Assembly (NCBI GenBank): GCA_029267755.1
Contig: JAJUHS010000009.1
Location: 1-34,203, forward strand
From: Clostridiales bacterium
Lineage (GTDB): Bacteria > Bacillota > Clostridia > Oscillospirales > Oscillospiraceae
Direction of reading: 5' to 3'
Length of the DNA: 34,203 nt
Every line of letters begins with the position of its first letter. Within the stretch, counting starts at the first letter, position 1. A program made the translations under genes and the position numbers. Below, piece by piece: positions 9,073-21,026 of this stretch. The notes below the pieces were generated by a model. The model did not search any database and was not told where the DNA came from. It worked only from the letters and a program-made list of their open reading frames with translations.

Positions 9073-12000
9073 TGAGTTACACACCTTTTGAAGCCATACA
9101 AATAGGTATAGCCTCACCCGAAATGATAAGAGCGTGGTCCTACGGCGAGGTCAAAAAGCCCGAAACCATCAATTACAGAACACTCAAGCCGGAACGCGAC
9201 GGGCTATTCTGCGAAAGGATATTCGGACCTACCAAGGATTGGGAATGCCACTGCGGAAAGTATAAGAAGATTCGCTACAAGGGCAAGATATGCGACCGCT
9301 GCGGCGTCGAGGTCACAAAGTCCAAGGTACGCCGCGAACGCATGGGCCATATAGAGCTTGCAGCCCCTGTTTCGCATATTTGGTACTTCAAGGGCATTCC
9401 TTCGAGAATGGGGCTCATACTCGACATTTCGCCGAGAATACTCGAAAAGGTACTGTACTTTGCGGCTTATATAGTAACTGATCCTGGCGAGACGCCCCTT
9501 ATACGCAATCAGATTCTTTCGGAAAAAGAATACCGCGATATGCGCGAAAAGTATGAGGACGACTTCAAGGCCGGTATGGGTGCCGAGGCCATAAAGGAGC
9601 TCCTGGAGCGTATAGACTGTGAAAAGCTGTCAGAGGAGCTCCGTGCCGAGCTTAAAGACGCCTCCGGGCAGAAGAAGGCGAAGCTAGTTAAGCGCCTTGA
9701 GGTGGTTGAGGCATTCCGCCAGTCGGGGAGCAGTCCCACATGGATGATTATCGACGTGCTTCCGGTTATCCCGCCCGAAATACGCCCAATGGTGCAGCTT
9801 GACGGCGGACGCTTTGCGACAAGCGACCTGAACGATCTGTACCGCAGGGTTATCAACAGAAACAACAGGCTTAAAAGGCTTATCGCGCTCAACGCACCCG
9901 ATATAATCGTAAGAAATGAAAAGAGGATGCTTCAGGAAGCGGTTGACACGCTAATCGACAACGGACGCCGCGGAAGAGCGGTTACGGGCGTAAACAGCCG
10001 TGCCCTCAAATCCCTTTCCGATATGCTAAAGGGCAAACAGGGACGTTTCCGTCAGAACCTGCTCGGCAAACGCGTTGACTACTCAGGACGAAGCGTTATC
10101 GTTGTCGGGCCGACGCTGAAGCTGTATCAGTGCGGATTGCCTAAGGAAATGGCGATTGAACTGTTCCGCCCCTTCGTTATGAAGAAGCTTGTGCAGGACG
10201 GCGTTGCAAACAATATAAAAAGTGCAAAGAAAATGGTCGACAAGGGCCGTACCGAGGTTTGGGACGCGCTCGACATCATTATCAAGGAGCATCCGGTTCT
10301 CCTAAACCGCGCCCCTACGCTTCACAGGCTGGGAATCCAGGCCTTCGAGCCGGTACTGGTCGAAGGCAGGGCTCTTAAGCTCCATCCGCTGGTCTGTACG
10401 GCATATAACGCAGACTTTGACGGAGACCAGATGGCGGTTCACGTTCCGCTTTCCGCGGAGGCGCAGGCTGAGGCCAGAATTCTGATGCTGTCCGCAAATA
10501 ACCTTCTCCGCCCGCAGGACGGAAAGCCGGTCACTGTTCCGACTCAGGATATGATACTCGGAGCATATTACCTCACCTACGAACGCGAGGAAGAGGGAAC
10601 CGGCAAGGTGTTCGCCTCACCCAATGAGGCCATAATGGCATATAATGAAAAAGCGGTCGGAATCCACTCGCCCATCAGGGTCAGAGTTGAGAAGGAAATA
10701 GACGGCCAAATCCAGAGAAAAATAATCAGCACCACGGTCGGACGCATTATCTTCAACGAGCCGATTCCACAGGATCTCGGTTTTGTCGACAGAAACGATC
10801 CGGAGAAGATGTTCGATTATGAGATTAACTTCAAGACCGGTAAAAAGCAGCTTGGAGATATTGTAAACAGGTGCATAGCAAAGCATGGATTTACAAAGAG
10901 TACGGAGGTCCTGGACAATATCAAGGCCCTGGGCTTTAAGTACTCCACGCTCGGAGCGATCACCATCTCGATTTCAGACATGACGGTTCCTGAGGCAAAG
11001 AAAACGCTTATCAGTGAAACCGAGCAGAAGGTAGTAAATATTGAAAAGCAGTATAAGCGCGGCTTCATCACAAACGACGAGCGATACAGGCTTGTTGTTC
11101 AGGAGTGGGAGCGTACCACTAAGGACGTTACGAACGCGCTGCAGAACGCACTCGACGAGTTCAACCCGATCTATATGATGGCAAACTCCGGTGCCCGCGG
11201 AAGCATGAACCAGATTCGTCAGCTTGCCGGTATGCGCGGCCTTATGGCGAACACCGCAGGTAAGACTATCGAAATACCGATCAAGGCGAACTTCCGCGAG
11301 GGGCTGACCGTCCTGGAATATTTCATATCATCTAGAGGCGCGCGTAAGGGACTTGCCGATACCGCGCTTCGTACCGCGGACTCCGGATATCTGACACGCC
11401 GTCTGGTCGACGTTTCGCAGGACGTTATAATCAAAGAACTCGACTGCGGAACTCATGAAGGCCTATACGTTGGAGAGCTGCAGGAAAAGGGACAGGTTAT
11501 TCTGAGCTACGGCGACGCCATTCACGGCAGATTCCCCGCAGAGGACATCGTAGACCCGAAAACCGGAGAGGTCATCTTCGACAGAAATCATATGCTTATG
11601 GCGAACGATGCCAAGAAGCTCATGGAAGCGGGTATAGAAAAGGTTCTTATACGCACCGTTCTCGCCTGCGATTCTAGACACGGCGTATGCGCGAAGTGCT
11701 ACGGCATGAACCTCGCAACAGGAGAGCCGGTCAGTGCGGGAGAAGCCGTCGGCGTTATTGCTGCACAGTCCATCGGTGAGCCCGGTACCCAGCTTACGAT
11801 GCGTACCTTCCACTCCGGCGGTATCGCTGGAGACGATATTACTCAGGGCCTTCCGAGAGTTGAAGAGCTCTTCGAAGCAAGAAAGCCGAAGAAAATGGCT
11901 CTTCTTGCCGAAATCGGCGGCCGCGTGAGCATTGAGGAAACCAAAAAGAATAATATGTGCACCATAAACATCATCAGCGAAGCCGACGGTGACGCAAGAT

Positions 12001-12629
12001 CTTTGGTCGTGCCTATAAGCGCCGGAATAAAGGTTGCGGACGGAGAGGTCATAGAAAAGGGAGCGGTTATTACCAGCGGTTCGCTCAGCCCGCACGATGT
12101 TCTTCGCATCCGAGGCGTCGAAGCCGTCCAGAACTACCTCATACAGGAGGTTCAGAAGGTTTACCGCCAGCAGGGCGTCGATATCAATGACAAGCACATC
12201 GAGGTCATTGTCCGTCAGATGATGAGAAAGGTCAGGGTCGAAGACCCGGGAGACACTGTGCTTCTTTCGGGAGCTACAGTGGACATCATCGAATTCAAGG
12301 ATGCGAACCAGGCGGTTCTTAAGAGAATTGCCGAGGGCGAGAAGGATCTCCGCCCGGCGACATGCACAAGGCTTCTGATGGGTATCACGAAGGCGTCTCT
12401 CGCCACGGAGTCCTTCCTGTCCGCGGCCTCGTTCCAGGAAACTACAAAGGTTCTTACGGAAGCCGCAATCAAGGGCAAGATAGACCACCTGATAGGGCTT
12501 AAGGAAAACGTCATAATAGGAAAGCTGATTCCGGCCGGCTCAGGTCTTGGAATTTACAGGGATTTTGTTGTTGATTCTGCTTCAGAGAACGCACAAAATA
12601 CGGAAAAATCTGAGGATGCGGCCAGTTAA
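9072..12629 (+). CDS. rpoC: DNA-directed RNA polymerase subunit beta'
   Basis: [24 protein letters not shown] zinc finger, [12 protein letters not shown] catalytic motif; 1-nt overlap (TAATG) with rpoB. Confidence 0.98.
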   Translation: MSYTPFEAIQIGIASPEMIRAWSYGEVKKPETINYRTLKPERDGLFCERIFGPTKDWECHCGKYKKIRYKGKICDRCGVEVTKSKVRRERMGHIELAAPVSHIWYFKGIPSRMGLILDISPRILEKVLYFAAYIVTDPGETPLIRNQILSEKEYRDMREKYEDDFKAGMGAEAIKELLERIDCEKLSEELRAELKDASGQKKAKLVKRLEVVEAFRQSGSSPTWMIIDVLPVIPPEIRPMVQLDGGRFATSDLNDLYRRVINRNNRLKRLIALNAPDIIVRNEKRMLQEAVDTLIDNGRRGRAVTGVNSRALKSLSDMLKGKQGRFRQNLLGKRVDYSGRSVIVVGPTLKLYQCGLPKEMAIELFRPFVMKKLVQDGVANNIKSAKKMVDKGRTEVWDALDIIIKEHPVLLNRAPTLHRLGIQAFEPVLVEGRALKLHPLVCTAYNADFDGDQMAVHVPLSAEAQAEARILMLSANNLLRPQDGKPVTVPTQDMILGAYYLTYEREEEGTGKVFASPNEAIMAYNEKAVGIHSPIRVRVEKEIDGQIQRKIISTTVGRIIFNEPIPQDLGFVDRNDPEKMFDYEINFKTGKKQLGDIVNRCIAKHGFTKSTEVLDNIKALGFKYSTLGAITISISDMTVPEAKKTLISETEQKVVNIEKQYKRGFITNDERYRLVVQEWERTTKDVTNALQNALDEFNPIYMMANSGARGSMNQIRQLAGMRGLMANTAGKTIEIPIKANFREGLTVLEYFISSRGARKGLADTALRTADSGYLTRRLVDVSQDVIIKELDCGTHEGLYVGELQEKGQVILSYGDAIHGRFPAEDIVDPKTGEVIFDRNHMLMANDAKKLMEAGIEKVLIRTVLACDSRHGVCAKCYGMNLATGEPVSAGEAVGVIAAQSIGEPGTQLTMRTFHSGGIAGDDITQGLPRVEELFEARKPKKMALLAEIGGRVSIEETKKNNMCTINIISEADGDARSLVVPISAGIKVADGEVIEKGAVITSGSLSPHDVLRIRGVEAVQNYLIQEVQKVYRQQGVDINDKHIEVIVRQMMRKVRVEDPGDTVLLSGATVDIIEFKDANQAVLKRIAEGEKDLRPATCTRLLMGITKASLATESFLSAASFQETTKVLTEAAIKGKIDHLIGLKENVIIGKLIPAGSGLGIYRDFVVDSASENAQNTEKSEDAAS

Positions 12630-12641
12630 AGGCCGCATCCT
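12613..12641 (+). other. Perfect 11-bp inverted repeat enclosing the rpoC stop codon
   Basis: AGGATGCGGCC-AGTTAAA-GGCCGCATCCT; the loop holds the TAA stop; no T-tract follows. Confidence 0.85.
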
Positions 12642-12694
12642 GCCACGGAAATTGCAAGTCCGGTGAGATGATACGAATAAATAAAATATATTTG

Positions 12695-12723
12695 TTGACT
12701 GTGTGTATATTTCGTGGTAAAAT
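12695..12723 (+). promoter_or_regulatory. Putative sigma-A promoter for the L7Ae-rpsL-rpsG-fusA segment
   Basis: TTGACT - 17 nt - TAAAAT. Confidence 0.75.
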
Positions 12724-12752
12724 ACTGTGCAGTTTGCGAAAGGAAGATTGTT

Positions 12753-12995
12753 GTGCTTTCAAGACTCAAATCGGGCAAGAAGCTCGTCGGCATCAACCAA
12801 TGCCTCAAAGCAGTGAAAAATGGAAGCGCATTGACGGTTTTCTTGGCGGAAGACGCCGAAAACCGCATCAAGCTTTCGCTTTCGGAGCTTTGCAGAACGC
12901 AGAACGTAGAAGTCGTTTCCGTTTCTACGATGAAGGAACTCGGAGAGGCCTGCGGAATCGAAGTCGGGGCCGCTGCCGCCGTTCTTTTGAAATAA
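12753..12995 (+). CDS. L7Ae/L30e family ribosomal / K-turn binding protein (YbxF-like)
   Basis: VLSRLKSGKKLVGINQCLKAVKNGSALTVFLAEDAENRI; located between rpoC and rpsL; GTG start preceded by AAAGGAAG. Confidence 0.85.
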   Translation: MLSRLKSGKKLVGINQCLKAVKNGSALTVFLAEDAENRIKLSLSELCRTQNVEVVSVSTMKELGEACGIEVGAAAAVLLK

Positions 12996-13067
12996 ATAAT
13001 CGATTTTTGCGGAATACAAATCTGTTTTCCGTATAAAATAACAATATTTGAGGAAAGGAGGAACACA

Positions 13068-13508
13068 ATGCCCACATTTAATCAGCTTGTCAGAAAGGGC
13101 AGGGAGCAGGTAACATACAAATCCACTTCGCCTGCAATGCAGAAGGGCCTCAATACGCTCAGAAACAGAGAGACCGATCTGCCCTCGCCGCAGAAGAGGG
13201 GCGTATGCACAGCCGTCAGAACTTCTACACCCAAGAAGCCGAACTCCGCGCTTCGTAAAATCGCCCGTGTGCGTTTGACCAACGGATATGAGGTCACGGC
13301 CTACATTCCCGGAATCGGACACAACCTTCAGGAGCACTCGGTGGTTATGATCCGCGGCGGACGTGTAAAGGACCTGCCTGGCGTAAGATACCACATCATT
13401 CGCGGTACCTTGGATGCCCAGGGCGTCGCGAAGCGCAAGCAGGGACGCAGCAAGTACGGCGCAAAGAGACCCAAGCCCGGTCAGGCGGCTGCAACAGGCC
13501 GTAAGTAA
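13068..13508 (+). CDS. rpsL: 30S ribosomal protein S12
   Basis: [45 protein letters not shown]. Confidence 0.98.
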   Translation: MPTFNQLVRKGREQVTYKSTSPAMQKGLNTLRNRETDLPSPQKRGVCTAVRTSTPKKPNSALRKIARVRLTNGYEVTAYIPGIGHNLQEHSVVMIRGGRVKDLPGVRYHIIRGTLDAQGVAKRKQGRSKYGAKRPKPGQAAATGRK

Positions 13509-13515
13509 GCTGAAA

Positions 13516-13605
13516 GCGCTTTTGCGCAAGGCTTGTGCCTTGCCTAAAAGATTAACATATATGCTATGTTATCTCTAGGCAGGCATTCACGGAGGTAAAA
13601 TACCT
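13516..13605 (+). other. Structured rpsL-rpsG intergenic region with alternative hairpins
   Basis: GCAAGGC-TTGT-GCCTTGC (13526-13543), TAACATA-TATGC-TATGTTA (13553-13571) and an alternative outer stem GCCTTGCCTA/TAGGCAGGC (13537-13546 with 13576-13584). Confidence 0.6.
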
Positions 13606-13646
13606 TCGAGTACCTATGAAATCATTTTATGAAGGAGGGAAGTATA

Positions 13647-14117
13647 GTGCCCAGAAGAGGTAACGTACCTAAAAGAGAAATTCTGCCGGATCCGGTATAC
13701 AATTCGGTTTTAGTTACAAAACTGATCAACAGCATCATGATTGACGGCAAAAAGGGCGTGGCTCAGAAGGTTGTCTACGGCGCTTTCGAGACAGTCGAAG
13801 AGAAGACGGGGAAACCCGCTCTAGATGTTTTCATACAGGCCATGGAAAACATTATGCCTTCGCTGGAGGTAAAGGCCCGCCGAGTCGGCGGTGCGACCTA
13901 TCAGGTTCCGATCGAGGTCAGACCAGAAAGACGCCAGACGCTCGGACTGCGCTGGATCACAAATTATTCGAGATCGCGCAGCGAGAAGACAATGAGAGAA
14001 CGCCTGGCCGGAGAAATCATTGACGCAAGCAACAACACAGGAAACGCAGTCAAGAAGAGAGAAGACATGCACAAAATGGCCGAGGCAAACAGGGCTTTTG
14101 CTCATTACCGCTGGTAA
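13647..14117 (+). CDS. rpsG: 30S ribosomal protein S7
   Basis: [22 protein letters not shown] start at 13647 preceded by GGAGGG gives a 156-aa product; the ATG at 13629 lies at the RBS. Confidence 0.96.
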   Translation: MPRRGNVPKREILPDPVYNSVLVTKLINSIMIDGKKGVAQKVVYGAFETVEEKTGKPALDVFIQAMENIMPSLEVKARRVGGATYQVPIEVRPERRQTLGLRWITNYSRSRSEKTMRERLAGEIIDASNNTGNAVKKREDMHKMAEANRAFAHYRW

Positions 14118-14151
14118 TCACTGTGTTTTATATTAAATTAGGAGAGAAATT

Positions 14152-16230
14152 ATGCCAAGGCAATGTACCCTCAAAAATACTAGAAATATTGGAATAATGG
14201 CGCACATCGATGCGGGAAAAACCACAACGACTGAGCGTATCCTGTTCTATACGGGACGTACCTATAAAATAGGCGAGGTACACGAGGGCGCCGCCACCAT
14301 GGACTGGATGGAGCAGGAGCAGGAGAGAGGCATCACGATCACCTCAGCTGCCACAACCTGCTTTTGGAGGGATCACCGCATAAATATAATCGATACTCCG
14401 GGCCATGTTGACTTCACTGTTGAGGTCGAACGTTCGCTTAGAGTACTGGATGGAAGCGTAACCGTCATGTGCGCAAAGGGCGGTGTCGAGCCACAGTCAG
14501 AGACCGTCTGGAGACAGGCAGACCACTATCATGTTCCGCGCTTGATATACGTCAACAAAATGGACATTATGGGAGCCGATTTCTACAATGTTCTGAAAAT
14601 GGTTCACGAGAGGCTTAAGTGCAACGCGGTTCCGATTCAGCTGCCCATAGGAAAAGAGGCTGATTTCAAGGGAATAGTCGACCTCGTTGAGATGAAGGCC
14701 GACGTCTACTATGACGATCTTGGAAAGGACATGAGAGTCGAGGAAATCCCCGAAGACATGCTCGAACTCGCAAAGGAATACAGGGTAAAGCTTTTGGAGG
14801 CGGTATCAGATTTCGACGACGAGATTATGATGATGTATCTTGAGGGCGAAGAGATTCCAACGGAAATGATAAAGAACGCTATCAGGAAAGCAACGGTCGC
14901 CGTTAAGATGATCCCTGTGGTCTGCGGCACATCATACCGAAACAAGGGAGTTCAGAAGCTGCTTGACGCCGTTGTCGATTATATGCCGTCACCGCTGGAT
15001 ATTCCGCCTATTGAGGGTATAAATCCCGATACCGGAGAAACGGAGACCCGTCCTGCCGACGACAGCGCACCATTTTCAGCTCTCGCATTCAAGATCATGA
15101 CCGACCCCTATGTCGGACGCCTGTCGTTCTTCCGCGTTTATTCCGGTACTGTGAACGCAGGAACCACTGTTATAAACGCAAACAAGGGCAACAGGGAGCG
15201 CATGGGGCGTATTCTCCAGATGCATGCAAACCACAGAGAGGATATCGACACTGTCTATTCCGGAGATATCGCCGCAGTTGTCGGGCTTAAAAACACCACG
15301 ACCGGTGATACTCTCTGCGACGAGAAAAACCCGATAATCCTCGAGTCCATGGAATTCCCTGAGCCTGTTATCCGCGTCGCTATCGAGCCGAAGACCAAGG
15401 CCGGCCAGGAAAAGATGGGTATCGCCCTCGCGAAGCTTGCAGAGGAAGACCCGACGTTCAAAACCTATACGGATGCCGACACGGGCCAGACGATCATCGC
15501 CGGAATGGGCGAGCTTCACCTTGAGATTATTGTGGACAGGCTTCTGCGCGAGTTTAAGGTTGAGGCAAACGTCGGAAAGCCGCAGGTTTCCTACAAGGAA
15601 ACGATCAAAAAATCAGCAACCGCCGATACGAGGTATGTACGCCAGTCCGGCGGTAAGGGACAGTACGGTCACGTTAAGATTACGGTTGAACCTAACGAGC
15701 CGGGCAAGGGATACGAATTCATCGACAAGATCGTCGGCGGAGCCATTCCGAAGGAGTATATCCCGGCGGTGGATCAGGGTATTCAGGGAGCAATGCAGTC
15801 CGGCGTGCTTGCAGGCTACAATGTTGTCGACGTAAAGGTTACTCTGTTCGACGGTTCGTTCCATGAAGTCGACTCCTCCGAAATGGCCTTTAAGATTGCG
15901 GGAAGCATGGCATTTAAGGAAGCCTGCCAGAAGGCCAGCCCGACGCTGCTTGAGCCTATAATGAAGGTTGTCGTAACAGTCCCCGAAGAATATATGGGCG
16001 ACGTAATGGGCGATATAAGCTCCCGCCGCGGACAGATCAGCGGTATGGAGACAAGAAGCGGAGCTACACAGATCGAATCTCTGGTTCCGCTTTCCGAAAT
16101 GTTCGGTTATGCCACCGATCTTCGCAGCAGAACCCAGGGCAGAGGCAATTACAGCATGGAGCCGCATAGCTATGTCGAGATCCCGAAATCCATTCAGGAC
16201 GAGATCATTAAGGCTAGCGGCAGACAATAA
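14152..16230 (+). CDS. fusA: Elongation factor G
   Basis: [24 protein letters not shown] and full-length EF-G similarity. Confidence 0.98.
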   Translation: MPRQCTLKNTRNIGIMAHIDAGKTTTTERILFYTGRTYKIGEVHEGAATMDWMEQEQERGITITSAATTCFWRDHRINIIDTPGHVDFTVEVERSLRVLDGSVTVMCAKGGVEPQSETVWRQADHYHVPRLIYVNKMDIMGADFYNVLKMVHERLKCNAVPIQLPIGKEADFKGIVDLVEMKADVYYDDLGKDMRVEEIPEDMLELAKEYRVKLLEAVSDFDDEIMMMYLEGEEIPTEMIKNAIRKATVAVKMIPVVCGTSYRNKGVQKLLDAVVDYMPSPLDIPPIEGINPDTGETETRPADDSAPFSALAFKIMTDPYVGRLSFFRVYSGTVNAGTTVINANKGNRERMGRILQMHANHREDIDTVYSGDIAAVVGLKNTTTGDTLCDEKNPIILESMEFPEPVIRVAIEPKTKAGQEKMGIALAKLAEEDPTFKTYTDADTGQTIIAGMGELHLEIIVDRLLREFKVEANVGKPQVSYKETIKKSATADTRYVRQSGGKGQYGHVKITVEPNEPGKGYEFIDKIVGGAIPKEYIPAVDQGIQGAMQSGVLAGYNVVDVKVTLFDGSFHEVDSSEMAFKIAGSMAFKEACQKASPTLLEPIMKVVVTVPEEYMGDVMGDISSRRGQISGMETRSGATQIESLVPLSEMFGYATDLRSRTQGRGNYSMEPHSYVEIPKSIQDEIIKASGRQ

Positions 16231-16253
16231 TGTCGCATAAGTAAAATTATTAG

Positions 16254-16282
16254 TTGCAAAAACCGCTTTTGTGCTATACAAT
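16254..16282 (+). promoter_or_regulatory. Putative separate promoter for tuf
   Basis: TTGCAA - 17 nt - TACAAT in the fusA-tuf intergenic region. Confidence 0.5.
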
Positions 16283-16336
16283 AGCTCCGATTTAAGAACT
16301 AAAATTATTTTTTAATTATAAGGAGGATAACTCATA

Positions 16337-17536
<1,200 letters not shown>

Positions 17537-17595
17537 GCGATAAAACCGTTAAAAAAGGCTCTATGTCAATAGTTGGGGTAGAGCGATAGTAAAGG

Positions 17596-17629
17596 AATCC
17601 GGCAAGTAGTGGAAACTGCTTGCCGGATT
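17596..17629. terminator. Long hairpin at the IS end, candidate tuf 3'-end element
   Basis: AATCCGGCAAGTAGT-GGAA-ACTGCTTGCCGGATT, 15 bp including one G-U wobble. Confidence 0.5.
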
Positions 17630-17636
17630 TGTCTGA

Positions 17637-17757
17637 TCAAGCGACCTTGTTCATTATATAAAGGATACGGTTCCTGAAACGAGTGAAATTACGGACTCCG
17701 AAAGAGACTGTTGCAGCCTTCGGTAAAGCCGTTGGTATAACGGCCGTCTGGTTCGAC
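17637..17757 (-). pseudogene. ISL3-like transposase C-terminal fragment, frameshifted
   Basis: See IS remnant; the stop TGA corresponds to + strand 17637-17639. Confidence 0.65.
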
Positions 17758-17822
17758 TCTTCATCACGTTAAAAAATGACAATAATATCATAAAAACCTT
17801 ACAAAACTTTTCGTATGCTTGC

Positions 17823-17850
17823 TTGCTAAAAAATAAAAAAGTGGTATAAT
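17823..17850 (+). promoter_or_regulatory. Putative promoter for carD
   Basis: TTGCTA - 16 nt - TATAAT in an AT-rich tract. Confidence 0.6.
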
Positions 17851-17898
17851 AAATTAGAAAAGCTATACGCTGAAATCATTTGGGAAAGGAGGTATCTC

Positions 17899-18375
17899 GT
17901 GTTTAATATTGGAGATAAAATAGCTCACCCGATGCATGGCGCCGGCGTTATAGACGGAATAGAGGTAAAAAGGATAAACGGCGTAACCCGGGAATACTAT
18001 ATCCTTAAAATGCCCGTCGGCGGAATGCTCGTAATGATTCCGGTGGATAATTGCGAGGATATAGGAGTTCGTCCTATAATTGACGAACGGCAGGCCGATA
18101 AAATAATGGAAGCTATTGCTTCCATTGAGATAGATATGTCTCAGAATTGGAACAGGCGTTACCGTGAAAATATGCTGCGGATAAAGAGCGGGGACCTTAT
18201 CGAAGTCGCAAGAGTGGTAAAGGGTTTGATGGCACGGGATGCCGAACGCGGACTTTCCACCGGCGAACGAAAGATGCTCAGAAGCGCGAAGCAGATACTG
18301 ATATCCGAAATAGTGCTTTCAAAGCATGCCACTTATGAGGAGATAGAAGAGAAAATCAACGCAGTAATGATTTAA
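17899..18375 (+). CDS. CarD family transcriptional regulator
   Basis: MFNIGDKIAHPMHGAGVIDGIE...EYYILKMPVGGMLVMIPVDN; GTG start with an AAAGGAGG RBS. Confidence 0.9.
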   Translation: MFNIGDKIAHPMHGAGVIDGIEVKRINGVTREYYILKMPVGGMLVMIPVDNCEDIGVRPIIDERQADKIMEAIASIEIDMSQNWNRRYRENMLRIKSGDLIEVARVVKGLMARDAERGLSTGERKMLRSAKQILISEIVLSKHATYEEIEEKINAVMI

Positions 18376-18410
18376 TACTTAAAAAATAGTCGTTTTTTCA
18401 TATGTCGTAA

Positions 18411-18445
18411 ATAAACAAGGGGCTGTAAATACAGCTCCTGTTTAT
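18411..18445 (+). terminator. Hairpin between carD and ispD (terminator-like)
   Basis: ATAAACAAGGGGCTGT-AAAT-ACAGCTCCTGTTTAT, about 15 bp with one bulge. Confidence 0.5.
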
Positions 18446-18511
18446 ATAATGCTTATCGCATTGAGCTTTACAAGCTGCTTTTTGGACAAATGGATTTCGG
18501 AGGATATGGCT

Positions 18512-19252
18512 ATGTCGGCTTTCCTTTCAAAAATATTCAAATCATCGAGGACAGCGCGGCCATTTTGCAGCGCGGTTATAGTGGCCGCAGGCAGCGGTGT
18601 CCGTATGAACGGAATCAACAAGCTGTTTTCTCTTCTCGACGGCAAGCCTGTGCTTATACATACGCTTGCGGCGTTTGAGGAAAGCGCGGACATAGACGAG
18701 ATAATCGTTGTTTCGAGAGCAGAAGAGATATTTGAGATCAGCGAGCTTATAAAGGAATACGGGTTTGAAAAGGTTACCAAGGTAATAAGCGGCGGAGAAA
18801 GACGGCAGGATTCCGTGCTCGCCGGGCTTCTGGAAGTTTCGCCAAGGTCCGAGCTCGCGGCAATACACGACGGGGCGCGTCCTTTGGTTTCCGAAAAGGT
18901 CGTAGAATCAGCCATAAAGGCTGCGAATGAGTATAACGCCGCGGCTCCGGCGGTTCCGGTCAAGGATACCGTAAAGGTCGTAAAATCTGGTACTATACAA
19001 AGCACTCCCGCAAGGTCCGAGCTCTACGCCGTACAGACGCCGCAGGTTTTTAAGACCGATCTTATAAAAGCGGCGATAACGGACGCCATTCGTGAAAAAA
19101 TAGAGATGACAGACGATTGCATGGCTGTGGAACGCCTCGGCATAACGGTTAAAATAACCGAGGGCGACTACGAAAATATCAAAATTACGACGCCGACGGA
19201 TCTTGTCATTGCAGAGGCAATACTGCGGGAAAGAGAAGTGAGCGGAAAATGA
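18512..19252 (+). CDS. ispD: 2-C-methyl-D-erythritol 4-phosphate cytidylyltransferase
   Basis: [30 protein letters not shown]-like ([12 protein letters not shown]), HDGARPLV. Start placed at 18512 (or 18506) after a GGAGGA RBS rather than at 18449. Confidence 0.93.
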   Translation: MSAFLSKIFKSSRTARPFCSAVIVAAGSGVRMNGINKLFSLLDGKPVLIHTLAAFEESADIDEIIVVSRAEEIFEISELIKEYGFEKVTKVISGGERRQDSVLAGLLEVSPRSELAAIHDGARPLVSEKVVESAIKAANEYNAAAPAVPVKDTVKVVKSGTIQSTPARSELYAVQTPQVFKTDLIKAAITDAIREKIEMTDDCMAVERLGITVKITEGDYENIKITTPTDLVIAEAILREREVSGK

Positions 19253-19740
19253 GGATAGGGCAAGGTTACGATGTTCATCGCTTTATAGAGGGCAGGGAGC
19301 TTATACTCGGAGGCGTGAGAATTCCCTATCATATGGGGCTTGACGGGCACTCCGATGCAGATGTCGCTGTCCACGCGCTTATGGACGCGCTTTTGGGAGC
19401 TGCTGCGCTTGGGGATATCGGATTGCATTTTCCGCCGGGAGACCCGGCTTATAAGGGGATAAGCAGTATGGAGTTGCTCGGCAGGGTTCGGGAGCTGCTT
19501 GGCAAAAGCGGGTATAGAATCGGAAACGCCGACATTACAATTGTCGCACAGCAACCGAAAATCCTTCCGCATATACCGGAGATGCGTGCGAACATTGCCG
19601 AGGTGCTCGGCACCGACATCAATAATATCAGTATTAAGGCAACGACGGAGGAAGGCCTGGGATTTACCGGCGCCTGTCTAGGAATAGCTGCCCACGCGGT
19701 GGCGCTTATCGATGAAAAGACCAACCTCCGCTTCTTGTAA
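19249..19740 (+). CDS. ispF: 2-C-methyl-D-erythritol 2,4-cyclodiphosphate synthase
   Basis: [43 protein letters not shown] overlap with ispD. Confidence 0.97.
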   Translation: MRIGQGYDVHRFIEGRELILGGVRIPYHMGLDGHSDADVAVHALMDALLGAAALGDIGLHFPPGDPAYKGISSMELLGRVRELLGKSGYRIGNADITIVAQQPKILPHIPEMRANIAEVLGTDINNISIKATTEEGLGFTGACLGIAAHAVALIDEKTNLRFL

Positions 19741-19752
19741 CGGGAGAAACGA

Positions 19753-20346
19753 ATGAATTTTGTAAAAGCGGAATTTATTAAGTCAGCGGCTTCGGAAAAG
19801 GACTTTATAGACGACGGCCTTCCGCAGATAGTATTTGCCGGCAGGTCAAATGTGGGCAAATCCTCGGTAATAAACAGGCTTGTAAACAGGAGAAACTTTG
19901 CAAGAGTCGGCTCGATGCCGGGAAAGACCGCGCATGTCAACTATTTTTTGATAGATAAAGCGGTTTACCTTACCGATTTGCCGGGTTACGGCTACGCGCA
20001 GGTTTCCGAAAGGGAGAAGAGCCGCTGGGCGAGGCTTATGGAGAGCTATTTTGCGAAGGAACTGATTACTCTGGGCGTGATGATAGTCGATAGCCGTCAC
20101 AAACCCACCTCCGACGACATTACCATGGCGGGGTGGTTCAAAACAAGCGGAAAGCCGCTTATCGTTGTCGCCAACAAGGCGGATAAGCTCAAAAAGAGCG
20201 AGATAGCTCCGAACACGGAGAGAATAAGGCTGACGCTGGATATTTCCGAAGAAGTTCCGCTTGTTCTATTTTCGGCGGAAAACGGCCTCGGACGTGAAGA
20301 GCTTGTAGCGATATTAACGGAAAGCGTTCAACGAATTGAAAGGTAA
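19753..20346 (+). CDS. engB: Ribosome biogenesis GTP-binding protein YihA/YsxC
   Basis: FAGRSNVGKSSVINRLVNRR, DLPGYGYAQVS. Confidence 0.95.
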   Translation: MNFVKAEFIKSAASEKDFIDDGLPQIVFAGRSNVGKSSVINRLVNRRNFARVGSMPGKTAHVNYFLIDKAVYLTDLPGYGYAQVSEREKSRWARLMESYFAKELITLGVMIVDSRHKPTSDDITMAGWFKTSGKPLIVVANKADKLKKSEIAPNTERIRLTLDISEEVPLVLFSAENGLGREELVAILTESVQRIER

Positions 20347-20348
20347 TT

Positions 20349-21023
20349 ATGGGACTTAAACAGGTTTTTTCAAATATGGACTGGCCATATCTACTCAGTC
20401 TTGCACTGTCGGTCATTCCTGCCCTGATATGCATTACGATACACGAAATGTGCCACGGTTTCGCGGCTTATAAGCTGGGCGACCGAACCGCGGCGGCGCA
20501 GGGGAGACTAAGCCTCAACCCGCTGAGGCACCTGGATCCGCTCGGTCTTTTGATGCTGATCCTGTTTCACTTCGGCTGGGCAAAGCCGGTGTCGGTCAAT
20601 ATGGCGAACTTTAAGAACCCCAAGCGAGATATGGCGATTACGGCCCTTGCCGGGCCGGCTTCAAATATTGTCCTGGCTGCGGTAGTTTTGTTTTTCTATG
20701 GATTCTTCTATAAAATGCTTGCAGGGAGCCAGATCGGCAAACAAGTGATACAGATGCTTATACAGACGGCTTATCTGAGTGTTTGCCTCGGCGTATTCAA
20801 TCTCATTCCGATACCGCCGCTTGACGGCTCAAAGGTTTTGTTTGCTGTTTTGCCGAAAAACATGTATAATCTCCTGATGCGGTATGAACGATACGGCTTT
20901 ATCATCCTTACGTTTCTAGTCGTATTTACCGATGCGCTGAACGCGCCCATAAGCGCCGTTTCTACCGCTGTGTACAATTGGCTTTCTCCGATCGCTACGT
21001 TTGCGTATAATCTGATGAAATAG
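20349..21023 (+). CDS. Site-2 protease family (M50) membrane metalloprotease
   Basis: HEMCHGFAAYKLGD (HExxH) and NLIPIPPLDGSKVL. Confidence 0.92.
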   Translation: MGLKQVFSNMDWPYLLSLALSVIPALICITIHEMCHGFAAYKLGDRTAAAQGRLSLNPLRHLDPLGLLMLILFHFGWAKPVSVNMANFKNPKRDMAITALAGPASNIVLAAVVLFFYGFFYKMLAGSQIGKQVIQMLIQTAYLSVCLGVFNLIPIPPLDGSKVLFAVLPKNMYNLLMRYERYGFIILTFLVVFTDALNAPISAVSTAVYNWLSPIATFAYNLMK

Positions 21024-21026
21024 GCG

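Larger units (their letters stand above)
17557..17760 (-). mobile_element. Degraded ISL3-family-like IS remnant (one terminal repeat, hairpin, transposase C-terminus)
   Basis: GGCTCTATGTCAATAGTTGGGGTA resembles an ISL3-type end. On the minus strand, YTNGFTEGCN, a frame change, then VSFGVRNFTRFRNRILYIMNKVA* resembles an ISL3 transposase C-terminus with an internal deletion. Confidence 0.7.

Noticed and set aside
11463-12488. 341-aa minus-strand ORF inside rpoC
   Set aside because: Antisense shadow ORF of a highly biased coding gene; same for 15613-16281 (fusA) and 12759-13529 (L7Ae/rpsL).
13009-13032. Inverted repeat CGGAATACA-AATC-TGTTTTCCG between L7Ae and rpsL as terminator
   Set aside because: Short with a mismatch and no T-tract; within a likely co-transcribed unit, so not enough support to call.
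12668-13036. 122-aa plus-strand ORF overlapping the L7Ae gene
   Set aside because: Out of frame with the recognisable L7Ae protein; Arg-rich off-frame translation.
13068-13508. Possible streptomycin-resistance substitutions in S12
   Set aside because: [11 protein letters not shown] and [13 protein letters not shown] look wild type.
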